Positions 1 through 10,122 of a stretch of DNA of 38,337 nucleotides are shown piece after piece. The stretch is from JANNHP01 sp031404455 (GTDB taxonomy: Bacteria; Planctomycetota; JAJSAM01; JAJVHW01), in assembly GCA_031404455.1 (NCBI GenBank), contig JANNHP010000399.1, positions 1 to 38,337 of the forward strand. The letters are read 5' to 3'. The notes beneath the pieces were generated by a model that made no database searches, had not been told where the DNA came from, and saw nothing but the letters and a program-made list of their open reading frames with translations. The translations under genes were made by a program, and so were the position numbers. The stretch's first letter is position 1, and each line of letters begins with the position of its first letter.

Positions 1-197
1 CGGCGGCGCAGCGCGGCACCCGTCGGACGCCGGAGTTCGTGCTGCACTTCCTCGGTGCATTCGGCGGGTGGCCCGGCGCGTTCGTCGCACAGCGCTTGCT
101 CCATCACAAGACGCGGAAGCTCGTCTTCCAGATCCTCTTCTGGCTGACGGTCGCCTTCCACTGCAGCGTGGTGATGTTCCTCGCGTCGCGGCCGTGA
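1..197 (+). CDS. DUF1294 family membrane protein, C-terminal part
   Basis: The reading frame is open from the window edge (first full codon at base 3) to TGA at 195-197, so only about the last 64 residues are present. The visible protein reads RRTPEFVLHFLGAFGGWPGA, then HKTRK, then a hydrophobic helix ending in LASRP. The pattern R-x-P-E, LH, GGWPGA, HKTRK is the signature I know from DUF1294 proteins, small membrane proteins often fused to a cold-shock domain. Whether such a domain lies upstream cannot be seen. The function of the family is unknown. Identification is from motif memory and is fairly secure; the start is outside the window. Confidence 0.75.
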   Translation, partial: AAQRGTRRTPEFVLHFLGAFGGWPGAFVAQRLLHHKTRKLVFQILFWLTVAFHCSVVMFLASRP

Positions 198-272
198 CGC
201 GGGCGGGCGCGGAAGGACGAGCGACCCGGCCCGCCGATACGATCGGACGTCCGTCGTGCCGATGAGTCCGTC

Positions 273-554
273 ATGCGACTCCCGGACTTCCTCACGCGCA
301 CGGGAACGTACGCCGCGTGGCTGGCGTTCGCCGTCGCGACGTACGTCGCGACCTGGTTCGTCGATCCGTACGTGTTCGGGTTTGCCGTCCTCGGAGTCGG
401 CTCGGTGTCGGGAGCCGTTGCCGTCTCCGGACTCGTCGCTGCGATCCGCCGCGACGGCTCCGCGTCGCGCCGCGGGGTCGGCTGGCTGGCGTTGCTGATC
501 GCGGCGGCGTCGATCGCGGCGTTCGTCGCGGCGCGGACGATCCGCTGGGCGTGA
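273..554 (+). CDS. small hypothetical membrane protein (93 aa)
   Basis: This is a 93-residue protein with three hydrophobic segments at about residues 10-30, 34-59 and 68-88, separated by short charged loops (RRDGSASRR before the third). No family is recognised. It lies 75 bp after the DUF1294 gene and about 60 bp before uvrC, on the same strand. The ribosome binding site before the ATG is weak. The strong membrane-protein composition and high GC at third codon positions support it as real, but two overlapping frames are also open, as is usual in this GC-rich DNA. Function unknown. Confidence 0.5.
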   Translation: MRLPDFLTRTGTYAAWLAFAVATYVATWFVDPYVFGFAVLGVGSVSGAVAVSGLVAAIRRDGSASRRGVGWLALLIAAASIAAFVAARTIRWA

Positions 555-561
555 TCTTCGT

Positions 562-588
562 CCGGGCGCACCCGTAGGGATCGCCCGG
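562..588 (+). terminator. hairpin between small membrane gene and uvrC
   Basis: CCGGGCG (562-568) pairs perfectly with CGCCCGG (582-588), with an inner CCC/GGG pair at 571-573 and 577-579. It starts 8 nt after the stop codon of the preceding gene and lies 26 nt before the uvrC start. There is no T-run, so termination or RNA end protection is an inference. Confidence 0.35.
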
Positions 589-614
589 CAAGGGCCTTCG
601 ATCGTTCGCCGCGT

Positions 615-2492
615 GTGGCAAGATCGTCACCAGTGCCTTCCGCCGAACTCCTCGACAAGGTAGCCGCGCTCCCGACGACGCCGGGCGTCTACCTCTTGAA
701 GGACGCGGGCGGCCGCATCCTCTACGTCGGCAAGGCGACGAACCTCCGCTCGCGCGTGAGGACGTATCTCGATGCGGACACCGCGGCGGAGCGGCCGCAC
801 CTCGCTCCGTTCCTCAGGCGCTGGCGCGACGTGCAGGTGATCGAGACGCGCGGCGCCGCCGAGGCGCTGATGCTCGAGAACTCCTTCATCAAGAAGGAGC
901 GGCCGCCCGCGAACGTGAAACTCCGCGACGACAAGCGCTACCTCTGCCTGCGCATCGACATGCGCCACGACTTCCCGCGCATCACGCTCGTGCGCAAATT
1001 CCAGAAGGACGGTGCCCTCTACTTCGGCCCGTACGCCGACGCCGGCGCGCTGCGGCAGACACTCCGCGCGCTGCGCGAGATCTTCCCGCTGCGCTCGTGC
1101 ACCGACCGCGTGCTGGCGACGATCCCCGCGCCGTGCCTCTACTACCAGCTCGGACGCTGTGCCGCACCGTGCCACGGGCACATCGCGAAGGAGCCGTACG
1201 CGGCGCTCGTTGCGGACGCGATCCTGGTGCTGCGCGGACGTCGTCCCGAGACGATGAAGAAGCTGCGCGAACGGATGCAGGAAGATTCGTCGGCGCTCCG
1301 ATTCGAGAGCGCTGCGCGCGTGCGCGATCAGATCACGGCGCTGGAACGCACGCTGGAGCGGCAGAGCGTGGTCGGCACCGACGACACGGACCGCGACGTC
1401 ATCGCGCTGTCGCGCACTCCCGAGCTCACGGTCGCTGAGGTCCTCTTCGTCCGCGACGGCGCGGTCGTCTCCGCGCGCGACGTTGCGCTGCCCGGCGCCG
1501 CGGGCGGCGACGCGGAGGTGCTCGGGGCGTTCCTCGGACAGTTCTACGACGAAGGGAAGTACGTCCCTGAGGAGGTGCTGGTCCCGTCGATGCCGGAATC
1601 GGCGGAGCTGATCGAGGAGGTGCTCTCGGCGCAGCGCGGATCGAAAGTGCGCCTGCGGGTGCCGGAGCGCGGAGCGGGTCGCGAACTCCTCGAACTCGCG
1701 CAGAAGAACGCGGATCTCGCGGCGCAGGCCCACCGCCGCGACCGCGCCGCCGCCGTCGAGGCGCTGTCCGCGCTCGCGGCGCGGCTCGAACTCGCGGCGC
1801 CACCCGCCACGATGGAGTGCTTCGACATCAGCCACCTGCAAGGCAAGGAGGTCGTGGCGTCGATGGTCCGCTTCGAGGGCGGACGTCCGGACCGCGCGGG
1901 GTACAGGCACTTCCGGATCCGCGAGTCGGTGACCAATGACGACTTCACCTCGATGAACGAGGTGCTCCGCCGCCGCTACCGCGAGGGTGCCGAGGGCATG
2001 CCCGAGCGGCCGGACCTCATCGTCATCGACGGCGGCAAGGGACAGCTCAACGCGGCGCGCGACGCGCTCGCGGCGATCGGCTGGGCCGCGGCGCCGGTCG
2101 TCTCGCTCGCGAAGGCGCGCGCGGGGCGCGAAGGCGCGGCGCGGTTCGAGCGTGTGTTCCGTCCGGGCGAGAGCGATCCGATCGTGCCGCCGCCCGCGTC
2201 GCCGGAGACGTTGCTCCTCGCGCGCCTGCGCGACGAGGCGCACCGCGTCGCGATCCAGTACCACCGGAAGCTCCGCTCGAAGATGGCGGTGGACTCGGCC
2301 CTCGACACGATCGAAGGCGTCGGCGTGCGCTGGCGCAGCGACCTGCTGCAGCGCTTCGGCAGCGTCCGCGGCATCCGCGAGGCGACGATGGACGAACTCC
2401 TCGCGGTGCCGGGGCTCGGGCGCAACCGGGCGCTGCGGATCCAGGAGCACCTTGGCGCCGGAGGCGCCGATGCATCGGGAACGCGCGACTGA
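615..2492 (+). CDS. uvrC: excinuclease ABC subunit C
   Basis: UvrC makes the two incisions either side of a lesion in nucleotide excision repair, working with UvrA, UvrB and UvrD. The 625-residue length fits the family (about 610). Domains in order are: GIY-YIG nuclease (GVY at 24-26, YVGKA at 37-41) for the 3' cut; a UVR helical segment near 210-245 for UvrB contact; the RNase H-like nuclease for the 5' cut, with Asp404 (ECFDIS), Asp472 (VIDGGKGQL) and His543 (DEAHR) matching the known catalytic triad; and helix-hairpin-helix motifs near 575-615 (IEGVGVRWRSDLL, VPGLGRNRAL). The start is GTG 615 or GTG 633; neither has a good ribosome binding site. It ends facing xerD, with a long hairpin between them. 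Confidence 0.96.
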   Translation: MARSSPVPSAELLDKVAALPTTPGVYLLKDAGGRILYVGKATNLRSRVRTYLDADTAAERPHLAPFLRRWRDVQVIETRGAAEALMLENSFIKKERPPANVKLRDDKRYLCLRIDMRHDFPRITLVRKFQKDGALYFGPYADAGALRQTLRALREIFPLRSCTDRVLATIPAPCLYYQLGRCAAPCHGHIAKEPYAALVADAILVLRGRRPETMKKLRERMQEDSSALRFESAARVRDQITALERTLERQSVVGTDDTDRDVIALSRTPELTVAEVLFVRDGAVVSARDVALPGAAGGDAEVLGAFLGQFYDEGKYVPEEVLVPSMPESAELIEEVLSAQRGSKVRLRVPERGAGRELLELAQKNADLAAQAHRRDRAAAVEALSALAARLELAAPPATMECFDISHLQGKEVVASMVRFEGGRPDRAGYRHFRIRESVTNDDFTSMNEVLRRRYREGAEGMPERPDLIVIDGGKGQLNAARDALAAIGWAAAPVVSLAKARAGREGAARFERVFRPGESDPIVPPPASPETLLLARLRDEAHRVAIQYHRKLRSKMAVDSALDTIEGVGVRWRSDLLQRFGSVRGIREATMDELLAVPGLGRNRALRIQEHLGAGGADASGTRD

Positions 2493-2508
2493 GCTCGCGA
2501 TGGACGGA

Positions 2509-2554
2509 TCCATCCCGAAGTCGAGGCCGCATCGGCCTCAACTTCGGGGATGGA
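2509..2554. terminator. long hairpin between convergent uvrC and xerD, overlapping the xerD end
   Basis: The left arm at 2509-2529 and the right arm at 2533-2554 form about 20 base pairs with one bulged G and one mismatch, closed by a 3-nt loop. The right arm includes the stop codon (2538-2540) and last codons of xerD. There is no T-run on either strand. The position between two convergent genes suggests a bidirectional terminator or mRNA end stabiliser. Confidence 0.6.
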
Positions 2555-3446
2555 ACTTCGAGTGCGCCTCGCGCAGACGCTCCTCCTCGACGCGCGTGTA
2601 GACCTGCGTCGTCGAGAGCGACGCGTGGCCGAGCATCGCCTGCACCACGCGCAGATCGGCGCCGCCCCAGAGGAGGTGCGTCGCGAACGAGTGCCGCAGC
2701 ATGTGCGGGTAGAGCGTCTTCCTGATCCCGGCCGACCGGGCGCGCGTCTTGACGATGCGCCACACGTCCTCGCGGCGGATCGGGCGTCCGCGCGGACCCA
2801 CGAACACGGCGCCCGCGGCCTTCGCGGCGTCGAACGCCTTCACCGGCCGGCCGCGGTCGATCCAGGCATGGAGCGCGGTCTGCGCCCGTTCGCCGAAGGG
2901 CACGAGGCGTTCCTTCCCGCCCTTGCCGACGATCCGGAGCACGCGTTCGTCGAAGGAGACGTCGTTGATCCTGAGGCCGGCCGCCTCCGACGCGCGCAGT
3001 CCGCAGCCGTAGAGGACCTCGATGACCGCCTGGTCGCGCAGATCGAACGGCTCGGAACCGCCGGCCGGCGCGAGCAGTTGCTCCATCTCCTCGTAAGTGA
3101 GATAGTCCGGCGCGCGGTCCCAGAGAGAAGGCAGGTCGACCTCGGCCGAGGGATCGTCGGGCGCGCGGCGTTCGGCGGCGAGCCAACGGTGGAAGTTGCG
3201 CACCGCCACGAGTCTGCGCGCCTGCGAGGCGGGGGACATCCCGCGGGCGGTCTCCGACTGCAGGAAGTCGACGACGTGCTCGGGCCGCGCGAGCTCGGGA
3301 CGCCGCTCCGGAATGGTGGCGACGTAGCGCCTGAGGTCGGCTTCGTACGCTTCGAGGGTGTTCGTCGCGACGCCGCACTCGACGCGCAACCAGTCCAGCC
3401 AGTCACGGCAGGAAGAAGGCAGCGCTTCGGCGTCGGCGTTGGACAT
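2538..3446 (-). CDS. xerD: site-specific tyrosine recombinase XerD
   Basis: This is a Xer-type tyrosine recombinase, which with a partner resolves chromosome dimers at dif during division at the septum. From the ATG at 3446 it has 302 residues. An N-terminal SAM-like DNA-binding domain (about 10-95) is followed by the catalytic domain with the full set of active residues: Arg151 (GCGLRASE), Lys175 (GKGGKER), His248 and Arg251 (HMLRHSFATH), His274 (LGHASLSTTQ) and Tyr283 (VYTRV). The GADLRVVQ segment is closer to XerD than XerC. An upstream in-frame TTG at 3461 would add five residues; the ATG is preferred. It is divergent from the dksA-like gene, and an AT-rich stretch upstream (3446-3470) probably holds its promoter. 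Confidence 0.9.
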   Translation of the reverse strand: MSNADAEALPSSCRDWLDWLRVECGVATNTLEAYEADLRRYVATIPERRPELARPEHVVDFLQSETARGMSPASQARRLVAVRNFHRWLAAERRAPDDPSAEVDLPSLWDRAPDYLTYEEMEQLLAPAGGSEPFDLRDQAVIEVLYGCGLRASEAAGLRINDVSFDERVLRIVGKGGKERLVPFGERAQTALHAWIDRGRPVKAFDAAKAAGAVFVGPRGRPIRREDVWRIVKTRARSAGIRKTLYPHMLRHSFATHLLWGGADLRVVQAMLGHASLSTTQVYTRVEEERLREAHSKFHPRS

Positions 3447-3471
3447 AACTGTTTGATTCAATTCATGTTAC

Positions 3472-3492
3472 GCGCCGCGCGGAGCGCGGCGC
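3472..3492. other. perfect 9-bp hairpin in divergent promoter region
   Basis: GCGCCGCGC (3472-3480) and GCGCGGCGC (3484-3492) are perfect inverted repeats with a 3-nt loop, lying between the xerD start and the likely dksA-like promoter. It could be an operator or a transcription block between divergent units. Its role is not known. Confidence 0.4.
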
Positions 3493-3501
3493 ATCGGACC
3501 T

Positions 3502-3529
3502 TTGTGACCACGGGGGGCACCTCTATACT
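3502..3529 (+). promoter_or_regulatory. sigma70-type promoter of the dksA-like gene
   Basis: TTGTGA at 3502-3507 and TATACT at 3524-3529 are separated by 16 bp. This is the clearest housekeeping-type promoter in the window and stands out in DNA of about 70% GC. The TTG start at 3594 is some 60 bp downstream, leaving a short leader. Confidence 0.5.
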
Positions 3530-3593
3530 CCTCGGCCCTCGCGGCCTCGGTCTTCGGCTGGTTCGGTGGATCAGGGCGTCCAGGAGGTTCGTT

Positions 3594-4202
3594 TTGCCAA
3601 AGTCCAAGAAGGTCGCGAAGAGGCCGCAGAAGCCCGCCGGCAAGCCCGCGCGCCCCCGCGCGCACCCTGCGCCGGCGCGCGTCGCGAAGGCTTCGAAGCC
3701 AGCGAAACCCTCGAAGCCGGCTCCTTCGAAGTCCGCTGCGAAGCCCGCTGCGAAGGCAGTCAAGCCGGTGAAGGCGGCGAAGGCGCCGCGACTCGTCATT
3801 CCGGTCATCGTGCCCGCGGCTCCCGCGGCACAGGCCCCCGGGAAGTTTCGGCGCGAGTACAGGAAGTGGAAGGACATCCTCATCTCGCTGCGCCACCGGT
3901 TGCTCCGCGAGGGATCGCACCTCGAGGAAGAGGGCCTGAAGGCGCTCGAGCAGGAGGTCTCCGTCGATCACATGGCCGACTTCGGGTCGGACAGCTCCGA
4001 GCAGGAGACCACGCTCCAGCTCATCGAGGTCAACTCGCTCTCGATGCGCGACGTCGACGACGCCTTGAAGCGAATCGACGCCGGCAGCTACGGCCTCTGC
4101 GAGGAGTGCGAGGTCCTCGTCCCGCCCGCGCGCCTCGAGGTCCTCCCGCACGCGCGGTTCTGCATCGCGTGTCAGAGCAAGCGCGAGGGCATCCCGTCCT
4201 AG
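3594..4202 (+). CDS. DksA/TraR-family C4 zinc-finger protein with lysine-rich N-terminal tail
   Basis: DksA/TraR proteins bind the RNA polymerase secondary channel and modulate initiation, in E. coli together with ppGpp. The start is a TTG at 3594, chosen because AGGAGG (3582-3587) lies 6 nt upstream. The product has 202 residues. Residues 1-85 are a low-complexity Lys/Ala/Pro tail with repeated AKP and KPAK units. A coiled-coil core follows at about 90-160 with acidic residues (SVDHMADFGSDSSEQE). The zinc finger is Cys169-x2-Cys172-x17-Cys190-x2-Cys193. The basic tail resembles histone-like extensions and may bind nucleic acid (inference). The stop codon TAG overlaps the first bases of a long palindromic element. 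lspA follows on the same strand. Confidence 0.85.
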   Translation: MPKSKKVAKRPQKPAGKPARPRAHPAPARVAKASKPAKPSKPAPSKSAAKPAAKAVKPVKAAKAPRLVIPVIVPAAPAAQAPGKFRREYRKWKDILISLRHRLLREGSHLEEEGLKALEQEVSVDHMADFGSDSSEQETTLQLIEVNSLSMRDVDDALKRIDAGSYGLCEECEVLVPPARLEVLPHARFCIACQSKREGIPS

Positions 4203-4365
4203 TGTCCCCCGCCCGAAGTTCGCGGCACTTGTCCGGATCTGTTCGGCCGATGCTGCGTTGCTCGCCCTCCTTTGCGACCCGCAAGGGTCGCCTTCCGGGC
4301 TCAGCGCCTTGCCTCGGCCGAACATCTCTCGGCCAACTGCTCGCGAGTTTCAGGCGGGGGACACT
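4201..4365. repeat. 165-bp imperfect palindromic element
   Basis: The ends are perfect 13-bp inverted repeats: AGTGTCCCCCGCC at 4201-4213 and its complement at 4353-4365. Inside, GTTCGGCCGA occurs in both arms, CGCG blocks match, and the exact centre is a hairpin, GCGACCC (4274-4280), loop GCAA, GGGTCGC (4285-4291). The whole element can fold as one long cruciform. The left end overlaps the stop codon of the dksA-like gene. It fills most of the gap before lspA. It looks like a MITE or REP-like mobile palindrome, or a large terminator; only one copy is visible here. Confidence 0.65.
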
Positions 4366-4416
4366 GGCCCGGATGCGTCATCGGGGCGGCGCGGACGGAC
4401 CTGCGGCGACGGAGCG

Positions 4417-5040
4417 GTGACGACTCCCGTCGCACCGGACGTCGTCCCGAACCGGCTCGCGGAGAAGCTGCCGTGGCTCGCGATCGCGGCGGGGGCGCTA
4501 GCCGCAGATCTTTGGACGAAACACGCGGTCTTCTATCCGCACGCGCTCGATCCGTTCCCGGAGGGGCGGGTCGTCGGCCGGGTGACGTCCTGGTGGCGCA
4601 CCGTGATCGCCTACAACGAGGGTGCGACGTTCGGACTCGGAGCGAAGCTCGGACCGTGGGTGCTGACGCTCGGCGTGTCGGTCGTCATCGCGCTCCTCGT
4701 GCGATCGCTCTGGCTCGCCCCGCGGAGCGAGCGGGTCAAGTGCTTCGCGTTCTCGATCATCGTCGGCGGCGCGATCGGCAACCTGTATGATCGAGCGCTC
4801 AGGCCGTTCCTCGAGCCGGACAAGCACCCGGGAGTCCGCGACTTCATCGACTGGTACTTCCCGGAAGGCTCGGCCGGGGCCGAGTTCATGAAGTCCAACA
4901 ACGTGACGAAGGACTGGACCACGCACTGGTACACGTTCAACGTGGCGGACGCGCTGATCGTGAGCGGCGTGGTCCTGCTCGCGTGGAAGATCCTGCGCGA
5001 GAAGCCGCCCGAGGCCGGTGCGGCGAAGGGGGGCGATTGA
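4417..5040 (+). CDS. lspA: lipoprotein signal peptidase II
   Basis: LspA is an inner-membrane aspartyl protease that removes the signal peptide of diacylglyceryl-modified prolipoproteins. From GTG 4417 it has 207 residues, longer than the usual 160-170. Motifs are present in order: DLWTKH (31-36), AYNEGATFGL (65-74), GGAIGNLYDR (117-126), then catalytic Asp142 (VRDFIDWYF) and Asp178 (FNVADA). Four membrane segments are evident. Extra length lies in an insertion between the GNLYDR and DFID motifs and in a loop of about 20 residues between DFID and FNVAD. The frame is open back to 4258, but that part lies in the palindromic element, so the later start is preferred. The last bases overlap pyrD (TTGA). 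Confidence 0.9.
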   Translation: MTTPVAPDVVPNRLAEKLPWLAIAAGALAADLWTKHAVFYPHALDPFPEGRVVGRVTSWWRTVIAYNEGATFGLGAKLGPWVLTLGVSVVIALLVRSLWLAPRSERVKCFAFSIIVGGAIGNLYDRALRPFLEPDKHPGVRDFIDWYFPEGSAGAEFMKSNNVTKDWTTHWYTFNVADALIVSGVVLLAWKILREKPPEAGAAKGGD

Positions 5041-5987
5041 GCGCGCCCGCCGCCGCCGTGAAGCTCGCCGTGGACGTGGGCGGCGGGCTCGTCCTGCGCA
5101 ATCCCATCCTCACCGCGAGCGGTACGTACGGGCTCGGCTACGAGTTCTCGGCGCTCGCCGACCTGTCGCAGATCGGCGGGGTGGTGGGCAAGACCGTCAC
5201 GATGACGGAACGGATCGGCAACCCACCGCCGCGCACATTCGAGACTGCCGGCGGCCTCCTGAACTCGATCGGTCTGATGAACCCCGGATGGGAGGGGTTC
5301 GTGCGCGACACCCTCCCGCGCGTCCGCGAACTTCCGTGCCCGTTCGTCCTCAACGTGGCGGGCAAGAGCGAGGACGAGTTCGTCGAGCTCGCGCGGCGCG
5401 CGGGGGAGCTGACGGGCTTCTCGGCACTCGAGCTGAACCTGTCCTGCCCGAACGTCTCGGGCGGTCTCGATTTCAGCTCGAACCCCGTGACCGCCGGCCG
5501 GATCGTGCGCCGCTGTCGCGAGGTCGTGTCGTTCCCGATCTGGGCGAAGCTCTCGCCGAACGTCGGCGACGTCGTCCCGATCGCGAAAGCCTGCGAGGAC
5601 GCCGGCGCGACCGCGCTGTCGCTCGTCAACACGTACCTCGGCACGGCGATCGACTGGCGCCGCAGGAAGACGATCTTCGCGCGGGAGATCGCGGGACTCT
5701 CGGGCCCCGCGATCAAGCCGCTCGCGCTCCTCGCGGTCCTGAAGACGGCGCGCGCGGTCCGGATACCGATCGTCGGGATCGGCGGGATCACGACGGCGGG
5801 GGACGCGCTCGAGTTCCTCGCCGCGGGCGCGACCGCGGTGCAGGTCGGCACGGCCTGCTTCCTCGGGCCCGACGTGCCGGTCCGCATCGCGCAGGAGATG
5901 TCGCGCCTCCTCGGCGCCGAAGGAGTGCGGGACGTGAACGAGGTCATCGGCTGTGTCGCGCGCGGAGCCGTTCCGGCGGTACGATGA
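5037..5987 (+). CDS. pyrD: dihydroorotate dehydrogenase, class 1B catalytic subunit
   Basis: This FMN enzyme oxidises dihydroorotate to orotate in pyrimidine synthesis. The start is TTG 5037, overlapping the lspA stop by 4 nt and preceded by a purine-rich AAGGGGGG. The length of 316 residues is normal. The active-site motif NLSCPNVSGG carries a Cys base, which marks class 1 enzymes; class 2 (membrane, quinone) uses Ser. The sequence around it, with LRNPILTASGTYG near the start and GIGGITTAGDALEFLAAGA near the end, fits the 1B form that works with the PyrK electron-transfer subunit and NAD+. No pyrK is in the window. The end overlaps the response regulator gene by 4 nt. Confidence 0.93.
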   Translation: MSAPAAAVKLAVDVGGGLVLRNPILTASGTYGLGYEFSALADLSQIGGVVGKTVTMTERIGNPPPRTFETAGGLLNSIGLMNPGWEGFVRDTLPRVRELPCPFVLNVAGKSEDEFVELARRAGELTGFSALELNLSCPNVSGGLDFSSNPVTAGRIVRRCREVVSFPIWAKLSPNVGDVVPIAKACEDAGATALSLVNTYLGTAIDWRRRKTIFAREIAGLSGPAIKPLALLAVLKTARAVRIPIVGIGGITTAGDALEFLAAGATAVQVGTACFLGPDVPVRIAQEMSRLLGAEGVRDVNEVIGCVARGAVPAVR

Positions 5988-6820
5988 AGCTCGCCGAGCT
6001 GACGCCGGAGCTCTTCCGGAAGGCGCTGGCGCTCTACCTGGAGCGTGCGTACGTCGGCATGAAGCCGCCTCCGAAGGCCAGGATCGACACGAGCGCCCTC
6101 GTCACGTCCGACGACGTGCTCGCGCTCTTCGTCGCCGAACCGCGACCGAACCCGGGCGCCGAGTCTGCGCACCACTACGTGCTGCGTCTCGGCAACTCGC
6201 GCTACCCCCACATGAAGATCGCGCTGATGGAGTTCCTGGAGCCGGGCGAGTGGATGTGGGCCGTCGACACGCACGACCGGGCCCCGATCGCGCCGAACTC
6301 GCCGGAGTATGCGAAGTGGCAGGAGCTGCGCCTCCACAACCTGCGCGTGAAGGCCGAAGTCGAGGCAGCCTGGCGCAAGAGCGGCGTGCCGACCGCGCGG
6401 GTCGTGCAGCGCATGCTGCCGCGGGTCGGAGACGACACCTGCCACGGGCCCTTGATCCTCGTGGTGGACGACGAGCTCGGCATGCGGACGGCGGCGGTCA
6501 AGATGCTGCGCGCCGAGGGCTACCGCGTCATCGAGGCGTCCTCGGGAATGGAGGCGATCGAGCGGTTCGTGCAGGACCGGCCCGATCTCGTCGTCATGGA
6601 CTACGAGATGCCGGGCATGGACGGAGACGAGGCGTGCCGCCGCATGCGCGAGGTCGGAGCGCCGTCCGAGGGCGAGCACCGCACGCCGATCCTCCTCTGC
6701 ACGGCGGGAATGGTCCCGCTCCAGCAGTTCTCGCTGGCGGACGGATTCCTCGTGAAGCCCTACCAGCGGACCCTCCTCCTTTCCTTTGTCAGACATCAGC
6801 TTCCCTGGGACAAGCAGTAG
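5984..6820 (+). CDS. response regulator with C-terminal receiver and unknown N-terminal domain
   Basis: This 278-residue protein has a receiver domain at about 156-278: acidic pair Asp162/Asp163 (LVVDDE), phospho-acceptor Asp206 (VVMDYEMPGMDG), a Thr near 245 (LLCTAG) and Lys258 (LVKPY). The N-terminal 150 residues are not a known output domain to me. They contain a conserved-looking core (HHYVLRLGNSRYPHMK, then WMWAVDTHDRAP) followed by a helix with several Arg and Lys. Having the receiver at the C-terminus is the reverse of the usual order. Translation is coupled to pyrD (ATGA overlap). The signal, the partner kinase and the output are unknown. Confidence 0.85.
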   Translation: MKLAELTPELFRKALALYLERAYVGMKPPPKARIDTSALVTSDDVLALFVAEPRPNPGAESAHHYVLRLGNSRYPHMKIALMEFLEPGEWMWAVDTHDRAPIAPNSPEYAKWQELRLHNLRVKAEVEAAWRKSGVPTARVVQRMLPRVGDDTCHGPLILVVDDELGMRTAAVKMLRAEGYRVIEASSGMEAIERFVQDRPDLVVMDYEMPGMDGDEACRRMREVGAPSEGEHRTPILLCTAGMVPLQQFSLADGFLVKPYQRTLLLSFVRHQLPWDKQ

Positions 6821-6869
6821 TTCGTCTGAAGACGAGGCTCGAGTCTTGAGTCCGGAGGCCTGAGGGCGG

Positions 6870-6893
6870 AGCCGCAGCCCCGCGACTGCGGCT
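6870..6893 (+). terminator. 8-bp hairpin between response regulator and secA
   Basis: AGCCGCAG (6870-6877) pairs perfectly with CTGCGGCT (6886-6893) around an 8-nt loop. It lies about 50 nt after the response regulator stop and 22 nt before the secA start. No T-run follows, so it may be a terminator or part of the secA leader. Confidence 0.35.
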
Positions 6894-6915
6894 ACGAGCC
6901 TGTCCAATTCGGGGC

Positions 6916-9882
<2,967 letters not shown>

Positions 9883-9885
9883 GGA

Positions 9886-10122
9886 GAAGCGCGCCTCGCG
9901 CGCTTCGACGAACGGGCATGGTCCGGACGAAGGACGGAGTCCGACTCGGCGGGGGCGATTCGGACAGTGCCCCGGGTCCGGCGACGACTTCGAGCAGGGT
10001 GTCGCGCGTCTCGCGCGACGGGTGCCCTGCCGAAGTCGTCCGGACGAGGAGGGGCGCACGGTTCGAGCAGGGTGTCGCGCGCTTCGCGCGACGGGTGCCC
10101 TGCCGAATTCGTCCGGACGAGG
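9886..10122. repeat. structured multi-hairpin repeat, copy A (with a duplicated 3' module)
   Basis: This element fills most of the 330-bp gap between secA and waaA and shares its architecture with 37691-37873. H1: GAAGCGCGC (9886-9894) with GCGCGCTTC (9898-9906). A 34-nt block (9906-9939) is identical in copy B. H2: GGGCAT (9914-9919) with GTGCCC (9967-9972), inner GTCCGA (9939-9944) with TCGGAC (9960-9965). H3: GACGACTTCG (9983-9992) with CGAAGTCGTC (10031-10040), then GCAGGG/CCCTGC, then GTCGCGCG/CGCGCGAC, with asymmetric bulges T and GGGTG. A second H3 follows at 10062-10107. Each H3 is followed by CCGGACGAGG. No coding sequence is supported here. Confidence 0.8.

Noticed and set aside
627..2513. 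Long - strand frame opposite uvrC
   Set aside because: It is an antisense shadow of a clear uvrC with all catalytic motifs; the composition is Arg-rich and nonsense-like.
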